Positions 63,555-64,000 of a stretch of DNA of 64,000 nucleotides are shown here, piece by piece. Position 1 is the stretch's first letter, and each line of letters starts with the position of its first letter. Under the pieces are notes generated by a model. The model did no database searches and had not been told where the DNA came from. It saw only the letters and a list, made by a program, of their open reading frames with translations. The translations under genes and the position numbers were made by a program. Source of the DNA: Georgenia subflava (GTDB lineage Bacteria; Actinomycetota; Actinomycetes; Actinomycetales; Actinomycetaceae); the NCBI RefSeq assembly GCF_009193155.1, contig NZ_VUKD01000007.1, positions 1 to 64,000 on the forward strand, given 5' to 3'.

Positions 63555-64000
63555 CTACCGCCGGGTGCCCGAGCGCCCCCGGCGCCGTCGGCGGGACAGG
63601 GCGCCGGGGTCGACGGTGGACCACCACAACGCCGTCACCGCCGCGGCGCCGAGCACGGCCCACAGCACGGCCGAGCGGCCAGGGAACTCGTACGCCTGGA
63701 GGACCACGAGCCCGCCGGGCAGCGGTTGGAGGACCACCAGTCCCAGCACGACGGCGAGGACCACCATCGCGACGGGCGCCCCCGGCTCGTCGTGTCCCAG
63801 GCGACGCATCCCGTCGGCGGCGGCGACCGCCACGAGCAGCACCCCCAGGCCGGTCACCGCGAGGGCCGGCCAGGACAGCGTCCCCCCGCCCGCGACGGCC
63901 ACGAGCACGGTGGTCGACGCGAGCCAGCAGCCCGCGAGGACGGCCGGGACGAGCAGACGTTGTGCGGTGCGTCGCCGGCGGCCGGTCGGGGTGGGCGCCA
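63555..64000 (-). CDS. Hypothetical membrane protein, N-terminus outside window
   Basis: The frame is open from the right edge of the window to a stop at 63555, at least 148 codons. A GTG at 63908 could start a shorter form, but the reading frame continues upstream with another hydrophobic segment, so the real start is probably beyond 64000. Four membrane helices are visible ([59 protein letters not shown]), and the C-terminal tail is Arg-rich ([13 protein letters not shown]). Not recognised; it is divergent in content from metG though on the same strand, 67 bp upstream of it. Confidence 0.6.
   Translation of the reverse strand, partial: APTPTGRRRRTAQRLLVPAVLAGCWLASTTVLVAVAGGGTLSWPALAVTGLGVLLVAVAAADGMRRLGHDEPGAPVAMVVLAVVLGLVVLQPLPGGLVVLQAYEFPGRSAVLWAVLGAAAVTALWWSTVDPGALSRRRRRGRSGTRR

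Overview
The window is high-GC actinobacterial chromosome. Start codons are often GTG or TTG, and there are RpfB-type resuscitation factors with DUF348 and G5 domains. The housekeeping order metG-tatD-rpf-ksgA-ispE-ABC-F and glmU-prs-(insert)-rplY/ctc-pth is typical of Actinobacteria. The Micrococcales (a Cellulomonas/Georgenia-like lineage) are the best guess, from gene order and style only; the species cannot be named from sequence reading.

Layout: (1) 1-7711, minus strand: a tightly coupled sugar-nucleotide operon. It holds a CDP-glucose synthase (rfbF), a sugar-nucleotide SDR, three tandem zinc-finger C-methyltransferase paralogues, a phytanoyl-CoA-dioxygenase-like oxygenase, a GT2 glycosyltransferase and the start of a secreted protein. 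Most genes overlap by 4 to 8 bp. (2) 8014-11971: two convergent, unrelated ABC exporters. (3) 12302-22958: a Wzx/Wzy-type exopolysaccharide locus. It has a GT4, a GINT1_N-like protein, a flippase, a Wzy-like polymerase, a Wzz/BY-kinase fusion with a ruined P-loop, a secreted beta-helix protein and a DUF1972 glycosyltransferase. No priming phosphoglycosyltransferase is present. (4) 23008-28226: a CDP-alcohol phosphotransferase and a TagD-like cytidylyltransferase flank a large LuxR-family (LAL) regulator whose P-loop lysine is leucine. A membrane-anchored DUF4352-like protein follows. (5) 28320-41041: three giant paralogous secreted proteins of 1230-1558 aa (beta-propeller, Fn3-like, LamG, PKD, then FG-GAP-like repeats or a concanavalin-like domain) with conserved leaders. 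(6) 41111-64000: mostly housekeeping: pth, ctc, [dienelactone hydrolase, Alg13/14-like glycosyltransferase, metK], prs, glmU, tRNA-Gln(UUG), TetR, a NatAB-like ABC pair, MarR, ABC-F, META lipoprotein, ispE, ksgA, two Rpf/G5 proteins, tatD, metG and a partial membrane protein.

How the parts may work together (inference): regions 1 and 3 make and export a polysaccharide carrying an unusual methylated or branched CDP-sugar. The CDP-alcohol genes could add a phospho-polyol. The giant multidomain proteins would be surface or matrix proteins made alongside it. The strongest hint of a linked programme is a helically phased array of TGCGG half-sites upstream of the LAL gene. TGCGG triplets with identical 11/9-bp spacing also lie upstream of the DUF4352-like gene and the third giant gene, there followed by a shared CCCATACT element. 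This suggests, but does not prove, that one regulator controls the cell-surface set.
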